Assembly (NCBI GenBank): GCA_023853785.1 | Contig: JAJIRX010000533.1 | Location: 868,001 to 932,000, forward strand | Origin: Psilocybe azurescens | Taxonomy: Eukaryota; Basidiomycota; Agaricomycetes; Agaricales; Agrocybaceae | DNA: 64,000 nucleotides | Reading direction: 5' to 3' | In this document: in pieces, positions 34,201 through 49,429 of the stretch | Position numbering within the stretch: position 1 is the stretch's first letter | Layout of the letters: the number at the start of each line of letters is the position of its first letter | Notes under the pieces: model-generated | Databases searched by the model: none | What the model was told of the DNA's origin: nothing | Seen by the model: only the letters and a program-made list of their open reading frames with translations | Program-made: the position numbers and the translations under genes

Positions 34201-36694
34201 ATTTTTTTGTATGACAGCCGACAAAAGGCAGGACCAGGAAACCTCGAAAGCACAGCAAGCCTCAGAGTATGCCTACTGACGATTTTTCTCCCATCGCATC
34301 TAGAGAACACACGAGAATATTTGAAGATCGCCATTTGACTCAGTCTCAACCACAGACACAATTCCCTAATGACGATAGTGTCTTTTCACAGGATCACAGA
34401 GATGGTTTATTACTCTTGAACAAAGGGGCCAACCTGCATAAGGAGCAAACACGACATAACGCGCTTTTTTCTTCAACCACAACTTCGGCGGCTAACCAAA
34501 ATCATCCTGTCGACACAAATAATGCACAAATATCTTCATTACCCTCTGAAAGCGTGAAAGACGATCTAGCGGTCGAACCCGCTTCTCCGAAGGTAGCATC
34601 TTCCACTGCTCCTAGAACTTTCGTACCGTCCTCGCCTTCTTCTCCTGTCAAACACACCCGGGTTCCAAGTACGGGCAATCGAGCAACAGTGATGGAAGTC
34701 GCTCAGGCCCTTCTTGACCACCCTGCCCACGACCACATATCCAAGGATATTGATATTGGTCCCAAGTCCATACCCAATCTGGATCGCGAACCATCCTTGA
34801 CGGCCGAAGCTATTCCAAAGCCTCGACCTTTGTTTCAAATTCAAGCCGAAAAACGTAAATCAAGTTATGAAAAGTACTCTGCTATTATCCTGCCGTCTTT
34901 GAAAGAAGAGGCTACTCCTACCCCATCTCCTGCTGGTACGCTCACTCGTATCGAGGTCAAAGTCGAACGTGACGATGTCAAAAATGGCACCGAGCTCGAT
35001 ACAAACTCTTCGGACTGTAAATCAACATTGCAAGAACCCAGGACTTTTGCGTCTCAAGGTAAGTTCGATATTTTGTACCCATATCATTGCTTTTTGACAC
35101 ACGTTTACTGGTAGACTATGACGAGATACCATTACCTCATATCGATTTTTTAAAGTTTCTGAAACCAACTATTCGAACTTCAGCTACAGCACCTGATACG
35201 CAAACAGTGTCTGTGGAAATTCTAGCTCTCACTGGCACAACTGCCACTCCTTTGACAAGATCACTGGATATATTTTATGAGACCGAGATACTTGTCGTTA
35301 TTCATCGCACCAAATCGAAGTCGAGTGGCCTCGCGTCAACATCCGTCTGGTGCTGGTTAGGCAGGAAAAATATGTTAGGCGATAGGGAAGAAAGGAAGCT
35401 CCAGGAACTGGCAAAACGATATGGGACAACTGCAGTGCGTATATAGACAATTATTGCATTAGGACATGCTAATGCTTGCCCAAGAGAATCATTCATCAAT
35501 TGGCTGAACCACCTGAGCTTATTGAGGTTTTAGGTGGACGATTGGCAATTCGCCAGGTTTGACGCATTCCATTCTGTTTCTTTCCGGTTCTAATGGCAAT
35601 TCAGGGCACGCGAACTCATTGGAGCTCAGAAAATATTACAATGCATCTCGTTAGATCCCTCCATGGGAATATAATAATTGATGAACAGGACCTGGTACGT
35701 TAACCAGTTCAATATTTTTACAACCAACTTTGACCAACTTTCCAGGATGTTCACAACCTCTGTTCGGCGTTCAGTTATTGCTTGACTCTGTTGGGCTCTG
35801 TGTATATCTGGCACGGACGTGGTTCAATCCAGCAGGAAAAAGATGCCGCACTGAAATACGTCGAAACCTTTTCAAAGGACATTGTGCTACCAATCGTGCT
35901 ATTGGAGGGTGAAGATGACAATGACGATATGTTTTGGATGATCCTCGGCGACAACAATTTTGCTAAAGCCGATTATTGGCAATGGCGAAATGCCTCCCCT
36001 ATTGTCGATCCTTCGCTCTGGAGAATTGATGTTGATGGTAAAAATCGCCCTGTAAGATTAATCTCTTGATGCTGTCGATACTTCTAGCTGACATTTGGAT
36101 AGTTGGTCCCTGTGCCATTTATTTCTATGGAGCAAGAACTGCAAAAATCAATCTATGTTATCAATTGCATATGGGAGTTTTATCTTATAGTCGGCAGAGA
36201 AGCTCGAAGTGACAGAAGAGCTATTAAGTTTGCTTTGGATCTTGTGACAGTAAGCATATTCTTTTCTATCCGAATCTGTTGTATTCTGACTTTTCGCCAA
36301 ACTTCAAGAAACTGTCAATGGAAGCCTCGTCTTCCAGGCCATACGTTCCTACGGTTCACGTGCTTATTTTACCGTCACAGATACCCCTTGATCTCCGGTT
36401 GGGCATCCGCGATTTGGATGACGCTTGGATGGTAATTATTCTTGTTGAGTCTTCTACAAGGCAGATGGGCTAACGAACTCGTTTGCGTTCTAGAACGATG
36501 GTGAAATACCTGATCATATGAACTTGATACATTCGTCTGAGGCAGTCAATCATGTGCGCCATGTTTCTGTCTCTTCGACAGGTTGTAGTGCTAATGTCAA
36601 CTGACAACTCTAGCTATCTACGTATTCATGGGAGCAAGCAGCACTTAGAGACCACACCATGCTGCCACTCGGTGTTAACATCAATGTTTCTTGA
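31213..36694 (+). CDS. Large DUF4045/gelsolin-like protein with internal duplication (apparent frameshift)
   Basis: About 1,550 aa encoded by ten or so exons. The N-terminus has a short coiled coil (LQKEVDADEEAEQKRLEEEI). The middle 1,000 residues are Ser/Thr/Pro-rich and disordered; fungal proteins of this layout carry DUF4045. A 100-residue block occurs twice (31611-31930 and 32709-33045), with LNRHAPQQDAHDPTQ and FGRGGVAMPGM/FGRGGIAMPGM. The C-terminal 400 residues resemble gelsolin/villin repeats: VWCWLGRKN, REERKLQELAKRYGT, VYIWHGRGS and QQEKDAALKYVETFSKD. It probably acts on actin, but this is inference. One base is missing in the A-run 32392-32396: SSYLPK must shift into NEESTTRDPSPLPTKS. 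Other junctions fit, for example the introns at 31442-31500 and 34063-34217. The start ATG at 31213 opens MDSSFSATSRKSYDLP. The stop is at 36692-36694. Confidence 0.75.
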
Positions 36695-37148
36695 GTCAAG
36701 GACAATATTCTACTTTCTGTATGAACGATTAAATTAATATTGTTATGCGGTAAATATATAATGTGAGCAATCTGCGTGATATCTACCTCCGCGTATGGTC
36801 TGATTTTGAGTTCATAGCTCTCAATAAATTGATTTGTGTTCCTTTCCTATAAAGATTCAAGGGTCATCAGTCGGTCTTGTCTAATATGCAACCTTGGGGC
36901 CTGGTGGGTCACTTCAAAAACTATGACAAACATCCACGAGGTTCGCAACTTCTCGGTCAGAAAGACATAAATTTAGATGCTGATTTTATAGACCACGAAC
37001 ATATTGAGCGACATTGGTCGGACCGTCATGTCTCTCAGAAGTATCTGCTACAGCTGGACATCCTATAGATGAAGCCATGCGCAATCCCTCGAGCCCTCTA
37101 TATATATTGGGAGAAAGATTGAACTCTTGATCCCCTCGAACGGCCAAA
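36695..37148. other. Intergenic region before the GH17-like gene
   Basis: 454 bp, no supported gene. TATATATATTGG at about 37098-37109, roughly 45 bp before the ATG, is a candidate TATA-type element for the glucanase gene. Confidence 0.4.
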
Positions 37149-38613
37149 ATGAGATCTCTATATGCCACATATCTTACTCTCGCTTGTTCCTTAGCTCTCA
37201 ACGCACGAAGCGCCTTGGCTTCGCCATCTCATCACAAGAATGTGCCAACTCCACGAGCGGATTCATCGAGAAGCTGCTTTCCAGCTCTCGGGTTCAAAAT
37301 GCCCAAGCATACACCTCATGATTTGACAAACTGGTGGTGCGATGCATCCACCGAATACGCCTTCGTTGGTTTCAGCTATGAAGTCACGGCATGTACGTGT
37401 TAATATTTATACCTTCGAAGTACTTATGTAATTTACGATCTCATTTTATCAAGGTCAAAGTGCCGAACAATTGAAGAAAGAATTTAAAGATATCAGGTAC
37501 CACTTCAACTCACGCTATGTTCGCCTGTACGGAGCTTGCGACCGCGAAGGATTCTAGTAAGCTACGATAGTTAATTACCTCTGTTACTTATTCATGAAGG
37601 TTATATAGCGATGATATCGTTGACGCCGCTTGGGAGAATGGTCTCGGCGTACATGCCTTGATATGGGTTTGTCGCACTAGTAACGGCCGGTCCGCTGATT
37701 ATTGACCTTTATCGCAATCCCTAGTTTGGATTCAACGGAGACGACATTTGGATGGGAAGGCGAGATGTCCTTCTTGCCAATCTTCACAGCAATCCCAGGG
37801 CGAAGTTCGTTACAAGGGTTCTCCAGTTTGGATCGGAGCCTCTCTACGACAATGTACTTCCACACGACCAGTTGACCGAACAGGTTGTACTGGCTAAAGC
37901 GAATTTATCTAGTCTTTCGATTCCGGTGACTGTTTCGGAACTGGCGTACGGGTGAGTTTCTTCAGCCATTATTGCATGGAGTTTTTGATCATTCAAATAA
38001 CAATACAGATATCAAGAACGTGGAGGTGCCCAAGATTTATTGGATGCCATTGACTCCATCAACATCCATATGCTTCCATTCTTTTCCCAGCAAGCTTCAA
38101 CTGGTGAATAAAATCATAAAAGTTAATGTGCATATTGAAAATAATGTGATAAACCCATAGCCAACCAGTCTTGGCCTCTGGTCCTTAACGATTTGAATTG
38201 GTTCATAGCCCACGGAAACGGGAAGAAGATGTATTTCGACGAGGTAACCTCAACCGTTTCAAAGCAGTCAGTTACACGACTTAGCTTGACTTTTTCGGCT
38301 GTACATAGAATGGATGGCCGTCTGTAACATCTCCCAGTGTCCAGCCCAATAGCCCATTGGCCGTGGCCGATGTTACGAATGAACAGGTTCGTTCGCTTTG
38401 CCTGTGTTATTTGTTTAATGTTACTGATTGAAGTCGTTTAACCAGCAATATTATATTCTTCTTGACAACCATTGTGAAGATTTGAAGGCGGTGGTCGGAG
38501 GTGGTGTGGGCTGGTTTGCCCATATCTATAGCGATAACCAAGAACCAGGCTATGGCATATATGACTCGGCAGGGAACCTCAAGTTCCCTTTCCACCCAAG
38601 GACTTCCTGTTAA
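37149..38613 (+). CDS. Secreted GH17-like beta-1,3-glucanase
   Basis: Probable secreted TIM-barrel glycosidase of family GH17, acting on beta-1,3-glucans of the fungal wall. A signal peptide (MRSLYATYLTLACSLALN) is followed by WWCDASTEYAFVGFSYEVT, YVRLYGACDREG, DIVDAAWENGLGVHALIW and NGDDIWMGRRDVLLANLHSN. The acid/base region is LQFGSEPLYDNVLP (Glu in SEP, equivalent to the family GNE). The nucleophile region is MYFDENGWPSVTSP (Glu in ENGWPS, matching the family E-x-GWP). The C-terminus has WFAHIYSDNQEPGYGIYD. About eight short introns break the gene and exons join in frame. The end at 38611-38613 gives a product of about 350 aa, normal for GH17. It converges with NSE4, with stops 204 bp apart. 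Assignment to GH17 rests on the two glutamate motifs and fold order; substrate is inferred. Confidence 0.75.
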
Positions 38614-38817
38614 TCATCAGTGAATCCGGAATTGCATGTATTCAGTTTATTGTAAACCGAAAAATAGGGATATGGATATGAAAGACATACACTATGAAAA
38701 CACTATGAGAACATTATTTAGAATGAAATAAAAAGAAGATAACCAATTCGGATTGGCATCAAATCCATGCAAGTGTAATAAATGTCCCGATCTCGTCAAG
38801 ACGGCATAAGCCTCCAA

Positions 38818-40209
38818 TCAACCATACCATTTGTCGCCAAGCTTCGTCAACGACGGAGGTCTTTGTGGAATGACTGGCGTAGTGATATTGAACATCTGGA
38901 TGGCACGCTGTAAACAACCACACATTGGTCAACAGGGAATAAAGGTGAGTCGTCAATTGTCAATTACCTTCCAAGTTGCCATGTCGAACTCTATAACCAT
39001 TTGCCTTTTCTTTAAACCTGCTTCATAATCTGCTTCTTCCGGTTTTCCACATCCATCTGACAGTGAGGTGTAAATGGAACATCCTAAATTTGGAGATGAA
39101 GATGAAGACCCACAGACAACAGGCACGCCATCCCTGGTCTCAAAAGCCGCTTGCCCATCACGGATGAGAAATGACAAGTAGAAAATATTTTCCACAGACT
39201 GAGCAAAATCGTTTGGATTAATCACAAACTCAAAGATATTTATTGGACTCTCGTATGGGAAATGATCCAGAATTGCCCCAAGCTAAATGACTCGTCAAAA
39301 AAACGCGCCCGAGCCACCGGAAAGAAGAATATCTCACAATATTGACGTTGTTTGTTGTTTCATTCTTTGATCTTGCGATATCCTCCTCTTTGAGCTCCTG
39401 AGGCTTCCGTTCATCTTCCTTGTTCTTTTCGAGTTTGGATCGTTTCATAGCTGCTCTCTTCTTCTGTTCAATTGACAATGGTCCTAACCTGCAACAGAGT
39501 AAGATCATAGGCAAGGACAGGGACAGAAATAAATGACGTACATGAATCCAGTAACCGGAACGCGATGGCTCTTTGCCATGGCCTTACGGCCTATCCTGTC
39601 CCAGTCGAGTGGCGGCCCGACAACATGCACATCCTCTGCATCAGAATCCTCGGATATTCCATCTTCAAAGGCGTTCTGACCGCCCATGTAATGCACCAAC
39701 TTGCCCACAAAGTCCTCGACATCGAACGCGCCTGACCCTGATTTCATAGCACGAGCTTTCTGAGCACCTAGGTTTGTAGCCATGAGGAGAAGATGTGAGT
39801 CAAGGGTGGCTTCCTGAGGACCCTTAACTATTCAAAAATCGGCAGTCATGAATATACAATGCAATAAAACCGTTAAGGTGTAGCCACCTTTTCGAACAGC
39901 TCATCTGCCTTTTTCACTCTGTCCAGCAACTCGTCCGGCGTCACATCGTTAGGATTTCCTTGATGTTCTATCGCGACAATCGTTAAAATCAGCAGGGATT
40001 TTTAATCTTCTGATGAAAGACGTGTACGTTCAAACTTCTTCGTTAATGAACGATAGTTTTGGCGTATAGCGCGTTTCTCATCGGCGTTCTGATCTGGATC
40101 GAAGACAATGTCTGTGGTCATCCAAGCGTCAGCGTTAGCCAGTTATCATTTGTGATGTCAAATTACCTTCTGAGGAGTCTTCAGAAGGGTCTCTTTCCGC
40201 GTCAGACAT
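38818..40209 (-). CDS. NSE4: Nse4 kleisin subunit of the Smc5/6 complex
   Basis: Non-SMC element 4, the kleisin that bridges Smc5 and Smc6 heads in the DNA-repair complex (nucleus). The start at 40209 gives MSDAERDPSEDSSE, then AIRQNYRSLTKKFE (N-terminal Nse4 signature), DELLDRVKKADELFEKV and a central acidic region. DVEDFVGKLVHYMGG and DWDRIGRKAMAKSHRVPVTG follow, the latter typical of the C-terminal winged-helix region, then LGPLSIEQKKRAAMKRSK and FVINPNDFAQSVENIFYLSF. Seven exons join in frame, ending with TGA at 38818. Length is about 345 aa, usual for fungal Nse4. I see no frame break. A MITE with inverted ends lies only 64 bp upstream of the start, so its insertion may affect the promoter. 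Confidence 0.92.
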
Positions 40210-40272
40210 AGTAGCACAAGGGTCACGGTAAGGTCGTTTGAATGTTTTGGTGGAAACAAACTTAATTTGGGC

Positions 40273-40726
40273 TTACAGCTATCTGCAAAATAGTAGACCG
40301 CTTTCAAAATTTCGTGTGTGCGCCTTTGTTTGGTACAAACAGCTCTTTTGGTATTATGACGTTACAGTGGGGTTGGGTTTCCACCTGTTATAGCTAAAAT
40401 GCCTGGCTGTCTATAGTTCAATATGTATCTCAATCTAACACTGTCCGACTCTTCTGCCATAGGAAACTTTCGCTAAATCTCAGAAGAACAGAAGAAACTT
40501 GTTCTTACAATGTCTCTGCATGATATGAAGACGAAGGATATTGAACTCGCTACGGGGATCACTTCCCGAACCATTCGACGGTTCATAAGCACTGTGGAGC
40601 ATCGAGAAACGAGCAAACAAGGCTTGCGTCATGCCAGCTGCGCTTTACCAAAAGAGCTGTTTGTACCAAACAAAGGCGCACACCGGAAATTTTGAAAGCG
40701 GTCTACTATTTTGCAGATAGCTGTAA
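40273..40726. mobile_element. 454-bp MITE with 81-bp terminal inverted repeats and transposase-like HTH remnant
   Basis: The left arm 40273-40353 and right arm 40646-40726 are reverse complements with about two mismatches. The ends read TACAGCTATC and GATAGCTGTA, consistent with a TA target duplication, as in Tc1/mariner and pogo elements. Between and into the right arm, an open frame at 40510-40695 encodes a helix-turn-helix-like segment (DIELATGITSRTIRRFI), as in the N-terminus of Tc1-type transposases, with no catalytic DDE domain. It therefore looks like an internally deleted, non-autonomous derivative that would need a transposase in trans. Confidence 0.85.
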
Positions 40727-40876
40727 TGACAAATGTAACTGACGCGTTGGTGTTTATTTGTTCGACGCGTTTTGATATTAGGCCAAGCTGATTACAGGCG
40801 TCGGGGTACAAATAATTGTGCTACACAATCTTAAATATTACAGGAGAGTTTTTACTTCTATGCGATCCCGCCCAGT

Positions 40877-43496
<2,620 letters not shown>

Positions 43497-45771
43497 CTAA
43501 AGGATAGTCCAATTGATGATTAACCACGTCACCACAGCAGGCCAGAACACGCTGAGTGTATCCATAAAAAGACTGACAGACCAGTACCACGTCTCCCCGT
43601 ACCGAGACTCGAGAAGTTACTGAATCCAAGGAGATCCAAAAATTATGCAGGGAGCTCCACGAAGGAAACCCAACCGCAACCCTCCTCCTACGACCCCTGA
43701 AAACAAAGGTATAACTCCAATGATACCGCCACTTCTTCGTCGACAACACTCTCGAATGGTCCGGCGCAGAGATGAACTTGGAGTGCAGTTGCGGGGTGCC
43801 CGCTTCTTGATCAGCGTGCAGAGGGTGTTCGTGTTCGTCTCTTTCATTATCGTGTCCGATATGCGACCATTCGTCATCGTCTTCCCTGTGTCGGAAAAGG
43901 AGCCCCCTTTCACGCCGCGTCGCGTATTGGGCAGGATACATCGTGTCATCGTCAAAACCCTCATCCTCCTTGTCTGAGAAGGGTATCGGCACATTAAGAA
44001 ATGAGGGCGAAGACGGAGCGGGTGTTCCGGGAAGAGATGCGACCAAGTGCGTCGCAGAGCCAGACTGCGCATGTGGCGTCCGCAAGTACGAGGGTAACGT
44101 TGTACGAGGGCTCGTAGGTATCGAAGGCGAAAAGGGCGACCAAGGTCCATTCCAAGATGGAGAAGAGGGGCCATATGCTGGGTTGGGGCTATTCTGTCCA
44201 CTGCTGCGAGGTGAAGGAGTGATAGAAGCGACGTTCAGTTTCCCTCTAAACCGGCTCCGGCGAAAATTGAGGACAACCAATGCAAGCAAAGTGATTACTA
44301 TGCAAGGAAGGTAGAAGCCTGCATAAATCCAATTTTGATCGGGTAGGCGACAAGGGGTATCGGAAAATGAGTGGAAGTCTGGGTTGGCCAATGTAGCAGG
44401 GTCGACCAGCGACAGGAGTTGGAAACCAGGCTGTTTGATATGTACGGACATGGAGAAAGATTTAACGGTTATTTCGCGGATCGCGTTGATGTGATTGTGC
44501 CCATCGATGCGACTGCCAGGAAGAACGTGAGTATATTCGCAGTAGTCGCGATTATCGGCACTGAAATGATGGAGTCAGCAATCAAATCTGATAAGTTCAC
44601 GATATACATACCTGAAAACCACCAAGGGTTCTAGATTCTTCAACAAGAAACGCGTTGTCTGTCGACCTAGCATACTTTGGTACCCTGGCCCAGCACCTCT
44701 TCTAATCCCACCCTTTTCCCTCAACGGGCCACAATATGCAGTCTCCGTTCGAGAAAGCGGAATATGGCTGAGCAAGATAACATTTCCTGGGTCGTCTTAA
44801 GACGCGAAATTAGCTCGGATGCGATAAACTGGACTTGAATGTTGGGCTTACAAGCTGCCATTTCCTTCACGAATTCGATGGCGCCGCCCTCAATAGGTTT
44901 CCAACTGTCAAAACTTGTAGCTTGTCCATGTCGATGATAGTCCTCGTCCACGAGTGCGGGTGCGTCTAGCGCAATGAATGTGTGGTTTGAGATGACGATG
45001 TTTTGATTGAGTGGACCAAAAGAGTCTACATAGTATGAACGTAGATTCGACGCGACGGCCGAGACGGAGCCCAGACTGTAAAAAAGGCACCGTTAATTCT
45101 AGGGGTTAGGACTCAAGGTCGACGCGTCTACACACCCAACATCGTTATTCCCTGGTACATAGTACACCTTAGTCCTTGGATCAGTGGCAAAAACAGACTT
45201 GAAGTAGCGGGCAGCCTCCTTATACCTAAATCGGGTTAGCAACTTCCTGCATAACACGTATGCGTGATTTTAGAAAGGACACATACTCCTCCAAAGTTTT
45301 GGCTGCTTTCCCGTTCGCGAGCATGTCACCCAAAAATATCACAACGTGGGGCTTCAACCGCATTGTGACATGCCAACTCTTCTGCATATTCAGCTCGAAC
45401 ACTGCGCGCCGAAGTGGGTTGGCCCACCAGCTCCTAGGTGATAACAGCAATGTATGCTGCACCTGTGGATCCGCAACGAGCAAGACATGTGTTGTCCGCG
45501 GTGATTGTCGTGCTTTCTGCAGAACAAATGAAAGATCGTAAATAAGAAACGAGATAAAAAGCCCATTTATAATGATTAGGCGCACATTTCCGGTCTCCAC
45601 TTCAGGCCAACTGCAATCCGACAGGCTCCAGAAGAAGGCTCCGAGGTCACCCCAAATCACCAGTACTACCCAGAGGAGTCTGAGAGCATTGGTGACAAGA
45701 GTGTGCGAATAGAGGTGACTTCGTCTTGGTGTACTCAAAGTGAATGATCCCGGACGCAGTTCCGATGGCAT
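43497..45771 (-). CDS. Cdc1/Ted1-type membrane metallophosphoesterase (C-terminus uncertain)
   Basis: Calcineurin-like phosphoesterase of the Cdc1/Ted1/PGAP5 group, which removes ethanolamine phosphate from GPI-anchor glycans in the ER. The start at 45771 (MPSELRPGSFTLSTPRR) leads into two N-terminal hydrophobic helices (ALRLLWVVLVIWGDLGAFFW, LIIINGLFISFLIYDLSFVL). Metal-ligand motifs follow in order: LLVADPQVQ, VIFLGDMLANG, YVPGNNDVG and ILLSHIPLSR. Later come DQNWIYAGFYLPCIVITLLA (third helix) and a Pro/Ser-rich cytosolic tail. At the end two frames compete. One continues to a stop at 43465. Another, one base away, gives a final membrane helix (LSVFWPAVVTWLIINWTIL) ending at 43497 and fits the family better, but no splice site reconciles them. 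About 670 aa. The catalytic core is well supported. Confidence 0.82.
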
Positions 45772-47792
45772 GTGTTTTGAGGTGTGAAGAAAGGACCTTG
45801 AAAAGACCGGTATTGGGCGTGCCCCAAGAAATCAAACGAAACGCCTTCAAAACAACGTAGTGAGGTCTCTGAGAAGCAGACAGTCTCGATAGCAATGGGG
45901 CGTTGCGGCTGGACTTGGAGAATGGACAGTTGGCGACTGTCAATCAATTTGGAATTAATTATCAACGGAATAATTCTTAAGTGTTTGGTTATATCTCCCG
46001 CTTCAAACTGATAACGTCCGGGTTTCCACAAACATTCATCTATGGTTGGGCCTTGAATGTTATCCCTTCTCATTCAATCATAGGGTTTTCGCGTCAAGGC
46101 ACTATCAGCAAAACGAAATAATTCGACCCTGTTGAGCCTGGCGACCAGCCTCGACCTTGTGAGGGGTGACAGTCTCGTGGATCAGTAGACTGGCAGGACA
46201 ACTTCTTCGTTCGTTCTTCCTGGGGAACTCCTTTTATTCGGGACAGTTATTGTGGTGTTTTAGCTCCACGAATCCCGCTCCAAGGAACACATTGAAGTCC
46301 GAGGTATCGGTTGGACGTTTCCGTTTTCCAAAGTTCAACGTTCAACATGAATGTACCCATTGCTGGCGCTGCAAGTACGACGACTGTACCAGACTGTACA
46401 GTTTACCAAGGCGTCTTTCTTTTAGATTTCTATCAGTTCATGACTCTAGACGAACATTGTCTTCCATGGACTCACGAAAGCACCTGGTCTAACTTCGACA
46501 AACGGCTCTTTCTCTTCAGTGCCTGACTTCCTGGATGTCCGAACCTTTTAAACACCAGACTGCCCGACTCAGAGGGCACCTCTCGTGTATCTGCTAATTT
46601 AATGCTTGCTCTTGAACTCCCTACGCTAACTTCCATTCGCAGATGACAGGAGTGACCCGCTCCTCAAACTCGAACCCGGTTTTGTATCCACCCATTGTTG
46701 CAAGCCGCTCGACGACCCTCTACGTGAATCCTAGTCAAAGGTACTTCCATGATAGAGTCTTTTGGAAAAGATCATGACGGTATGAATGTGGCTGTGTTGA
46801 GAATGGTGATCGATCCATTACCTGTTTCTTTCTCAGGTTGAAGTTATGGCTGGCCCATAGCACCATTACACTTGTTCAGCATGGACCTGCTTGACGCTTT
46901 GAGCGAGAGCATATCAAAAGAAAAGTCACGATTCGTCGCAATACGCAATGCAACACAAATGCTAATTTTCAAGAACAATAAGCGCCGCAGGTCATAGCAA
47001 ATAAGTAGTCGTGGGTCAACTATGTACGCCACCCACGTTCGCAATTTCAACGTGCGTTATACATAATGGAACGAGTGATCACTCTGAGCCCAAAGACAGC
47101 ACGATAACTCGGATCAGAGACGAAATACACCCAGATAGGGACTAAGAATATAAGCATATGCTATATCGTTGCTATGCATACTCGAGTAAAAAAACAAACC
47201 AAAGTCAGAATTGAGGACTAGAGTGTGTACTTACTCCTTCCCCAGATCAGTAACCAGAAAAGAAGGTTGCTTAGCATCCTCGTTATCAAGATTCAATAAC
47301 AAAAATGATGCGGCAATGAAGAAATGCCCTACAATAGCCTACAACGCCTGCTGCGCGATCAGCAAAGTCGTCGGCAAGTAAAATACTTCAGCTTCGAGCA
47401 CCTGTCGGGAGCTGTCGCGCTAGGTCGCGCCAAATCTAGGCTTTCGAAATTTCATGTGATCAAGTAGTGATGCCAACCCCACCCTCTTTCTCTCTCTAAA
47501 TATGTATAATTGCATCGAAATCCTGGGCGACAAGGTGTTGTGTATATCTTCCTAACAAAAGGTAATATAACAGCAAAGCAATGAGGGGAGAAAAATTTAC
47601 AATAGAGGAATGAACAGTGGAAGAAGGGGCCCCAGGAGATGAACAGGTTCTCGCAGTCACACGAGATATATACACGAAAAAATGTTTGAAGAAAAAAAAC
47701 AACACAGCGGGGTATTAGTAGCATGAATAGCGTTTGTTGTTTCCAAATCCCAAAAGAATTGTCATTAGTGCGTTCTATGGTTCCGAGTTCAT
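45772..47792. other. 2 kb interval without a confident gene
   Basis: Upstream side of the phosphoesterase gene and 3' side of the 47.8 kb gene. A 59-codon plus-strand frame from the ATG at 46347 (MNVPIAGAASTTTVPDCTVY) has coding-like composition but no family, intron or signal peptide to support it. Nothing else stands out. Confidence 0.4.
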
Positions 47793-49116
47793 TCAAACCG
47801 CATTTCCTCCGTAGCCCATAGTAGCGCCGGATTCAGCAAGTTTACGTTGCCTGAACGCCTGGAAATTGGGAGAATACATATTTAACAACCACGCCCAACC
47901 GTTAAGCGGACAGAAAGTAATAAACGAACCTTGCGATATTTCGTGCGCTCATAGGTTACCAACCCAACAACAATCAAAGCGATTACGGAAATTCCAGCAA
48001 AGACACCAAGACCGATAGGAAGCACAGATAACTTTTTGCCTGGTAGCTGGAAGGCGGCGGCTGCAGATGGGGACGGCGACGCCTCCACGGCGGCTGCAGA
48101 CCCTGATGCAGCAGCGGACGAAGCAGAGGATGCCACATCAGGAGCAGCAGTGGCATTAGGAGCAGCAGTGGCATCAGGAGCGGCAGTGGTCGCGATAGGG
48201 GAAGTTGTGGCAGCTGGGACATCTGATGTACCCTATAGAAAAATCGTCAGAAGAAAACTATAACCTGGAATTAACGCGTCTCTCACAATCACTACAATTG
48301 GAACGGATCCTGTTACTGTCGGGGGGATTGATGCAGACGTCGTCGAAGATGCCGAGGCTGTAGAGAGGCCCTACAATAGATTCATTACGTTTGGCCCTTT
48401 GCGAATGTTGAGCGGTGACTTACAATAACGACGATTCCTCCCGACGACGAGGATGTGGCACTGGATGCAGCAGTGGTTTCAGCGACCGTGGATGTTGCAG
48501 CTGTAGATGTGGCTTGGCTTCCTGATACCGACGAAATACCCTATAACGAAGATCTTAAATCATTTCCCCATATACAAGGGAGCCATCTCACAATAACCAC
48601 AATCCCGCCTGATGATGAAGCCGACGCCGATGTCGCTGTCGCTGAGGCCGTGGCGGTAGGTGTCGATACACTAGCCGCTGATGACACCGACGAGATGGCA
48701 GACGACGAAGCAGAGGTCGATGAAGCGCCGGAAATGGATGTAGAAGAAGAGGCGGAGATAGAGATCGTTGAAGAAGCAGAGGTAGAAGTCGTAGACGAGC
48801 CAGAGGGCTGCATTGTAACTGAACATGTCTTCACCTCCTGCACCGCATCGTTTCCTTGCGCATCCTTTATCGGAGTGAGCACAATCACACACGTCTCCGT
48901 CATTAGCCCCAGGGCACTTGAAATCGATATAGATTAGTGGTTTAAGGTGTATTCGATTGTCATTGGAACGTACGTATCGGTGGTGTGCACCGTGGTGACT
49001 GAGGTGGGCTTGCCGGTGGCATTGACCGGGGCAGCATGGACTTGCAGAGAGAAGAAGAGGAGAGAATGGAACAAGACCAAGAAAGCTAATTGGCCGGGAC
49101 GTCGAGAGGGAAACAT
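47793..49116 (-). CDS. Ser/Thr/Ala-rich single-pass membrane protein with duplicated exons
   Basis: Likely type I plasma-membrane or wall-sensor-like protein. The signal peptide region after MFPSRRPGQ is LAFLVLFHSLLFFSLQVHA. Next comes a short extracellular start (TETCVIVLTPIKDAQGNDAV, EVKTCSVTMQPSG), then Ser/Thr/Ala-rich stretches suited to O-glycosylation, a transmembrane helix (LPIGLGVFAGISVIALIVVG) and a short basic tail (TYERTKYRKAFRQRK) ending GGNAV at 47793. Exons: 48974-49116, 48592-48916, 48424-48540, 48287-48370, and one from 48232 down to an intron near 47930, then the tail. The stop seen in exon 1's frame lies inside a 57-bp intron (GTACGT to TTTCAAG). Three consecutive exons end in the same motif (GGIVVI, GGIVVI, VPIVVI) and the middle two are phase 0 multiples of three, indicating exon duplication. 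No frame break. The function is unknown; the layout resembles fungal stress-sensor mucins. Confidence 0.78.
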
Positions 49117-49429
49117 GGCTGGTTAAATCTTGAATAACTTTGACCGATACCAGCGGTCACTCGGGAGGCGAATGTGCAGCCTGGCGCGTTCGCTGTAATG
49201 TAGAAATAGAAAGACTGGAAGTGCCCTCGGGGCCAAAAAAAAAAGAGAAGAAGAAGAAAATGGAGGGAGGAGAAAAGAGGTGAGCCGTTGTAAAGAGGCG
49301 ACACTGGTTACCACATCCATCACATTGTCTACTGCATCAGTCAACCTTTCAATTCCCGCTTCACGCTCCGCCCTAATATGGTAACTATCGCCATTGTCTA
49401 GGCCTTTTTATTGTCATCGTCTATTCTAT

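Noticed and set aside
43617..44201. 194-codon minus-strand frame over the phosphoesterase gene
   Set aside because: It is the alternate frame of the Pro/Ser-rich tail; only its extreme 3' continuation may be used, as noted.
46347..46526. 59-codon frame starting MNVPIAGAAS
   Set aside because: Composition is acceptable but there is no homology, signal peptide, intron or neighbour support; too short to call.
48036..48937. Ala/Asp/Val-rich plus-strand frames
   Set aside because: Antisense shadows of the Ser/Ala-rich membrane protein; the minus-strand gene has a signal peptide, membrane helix and phase-consistent exons.
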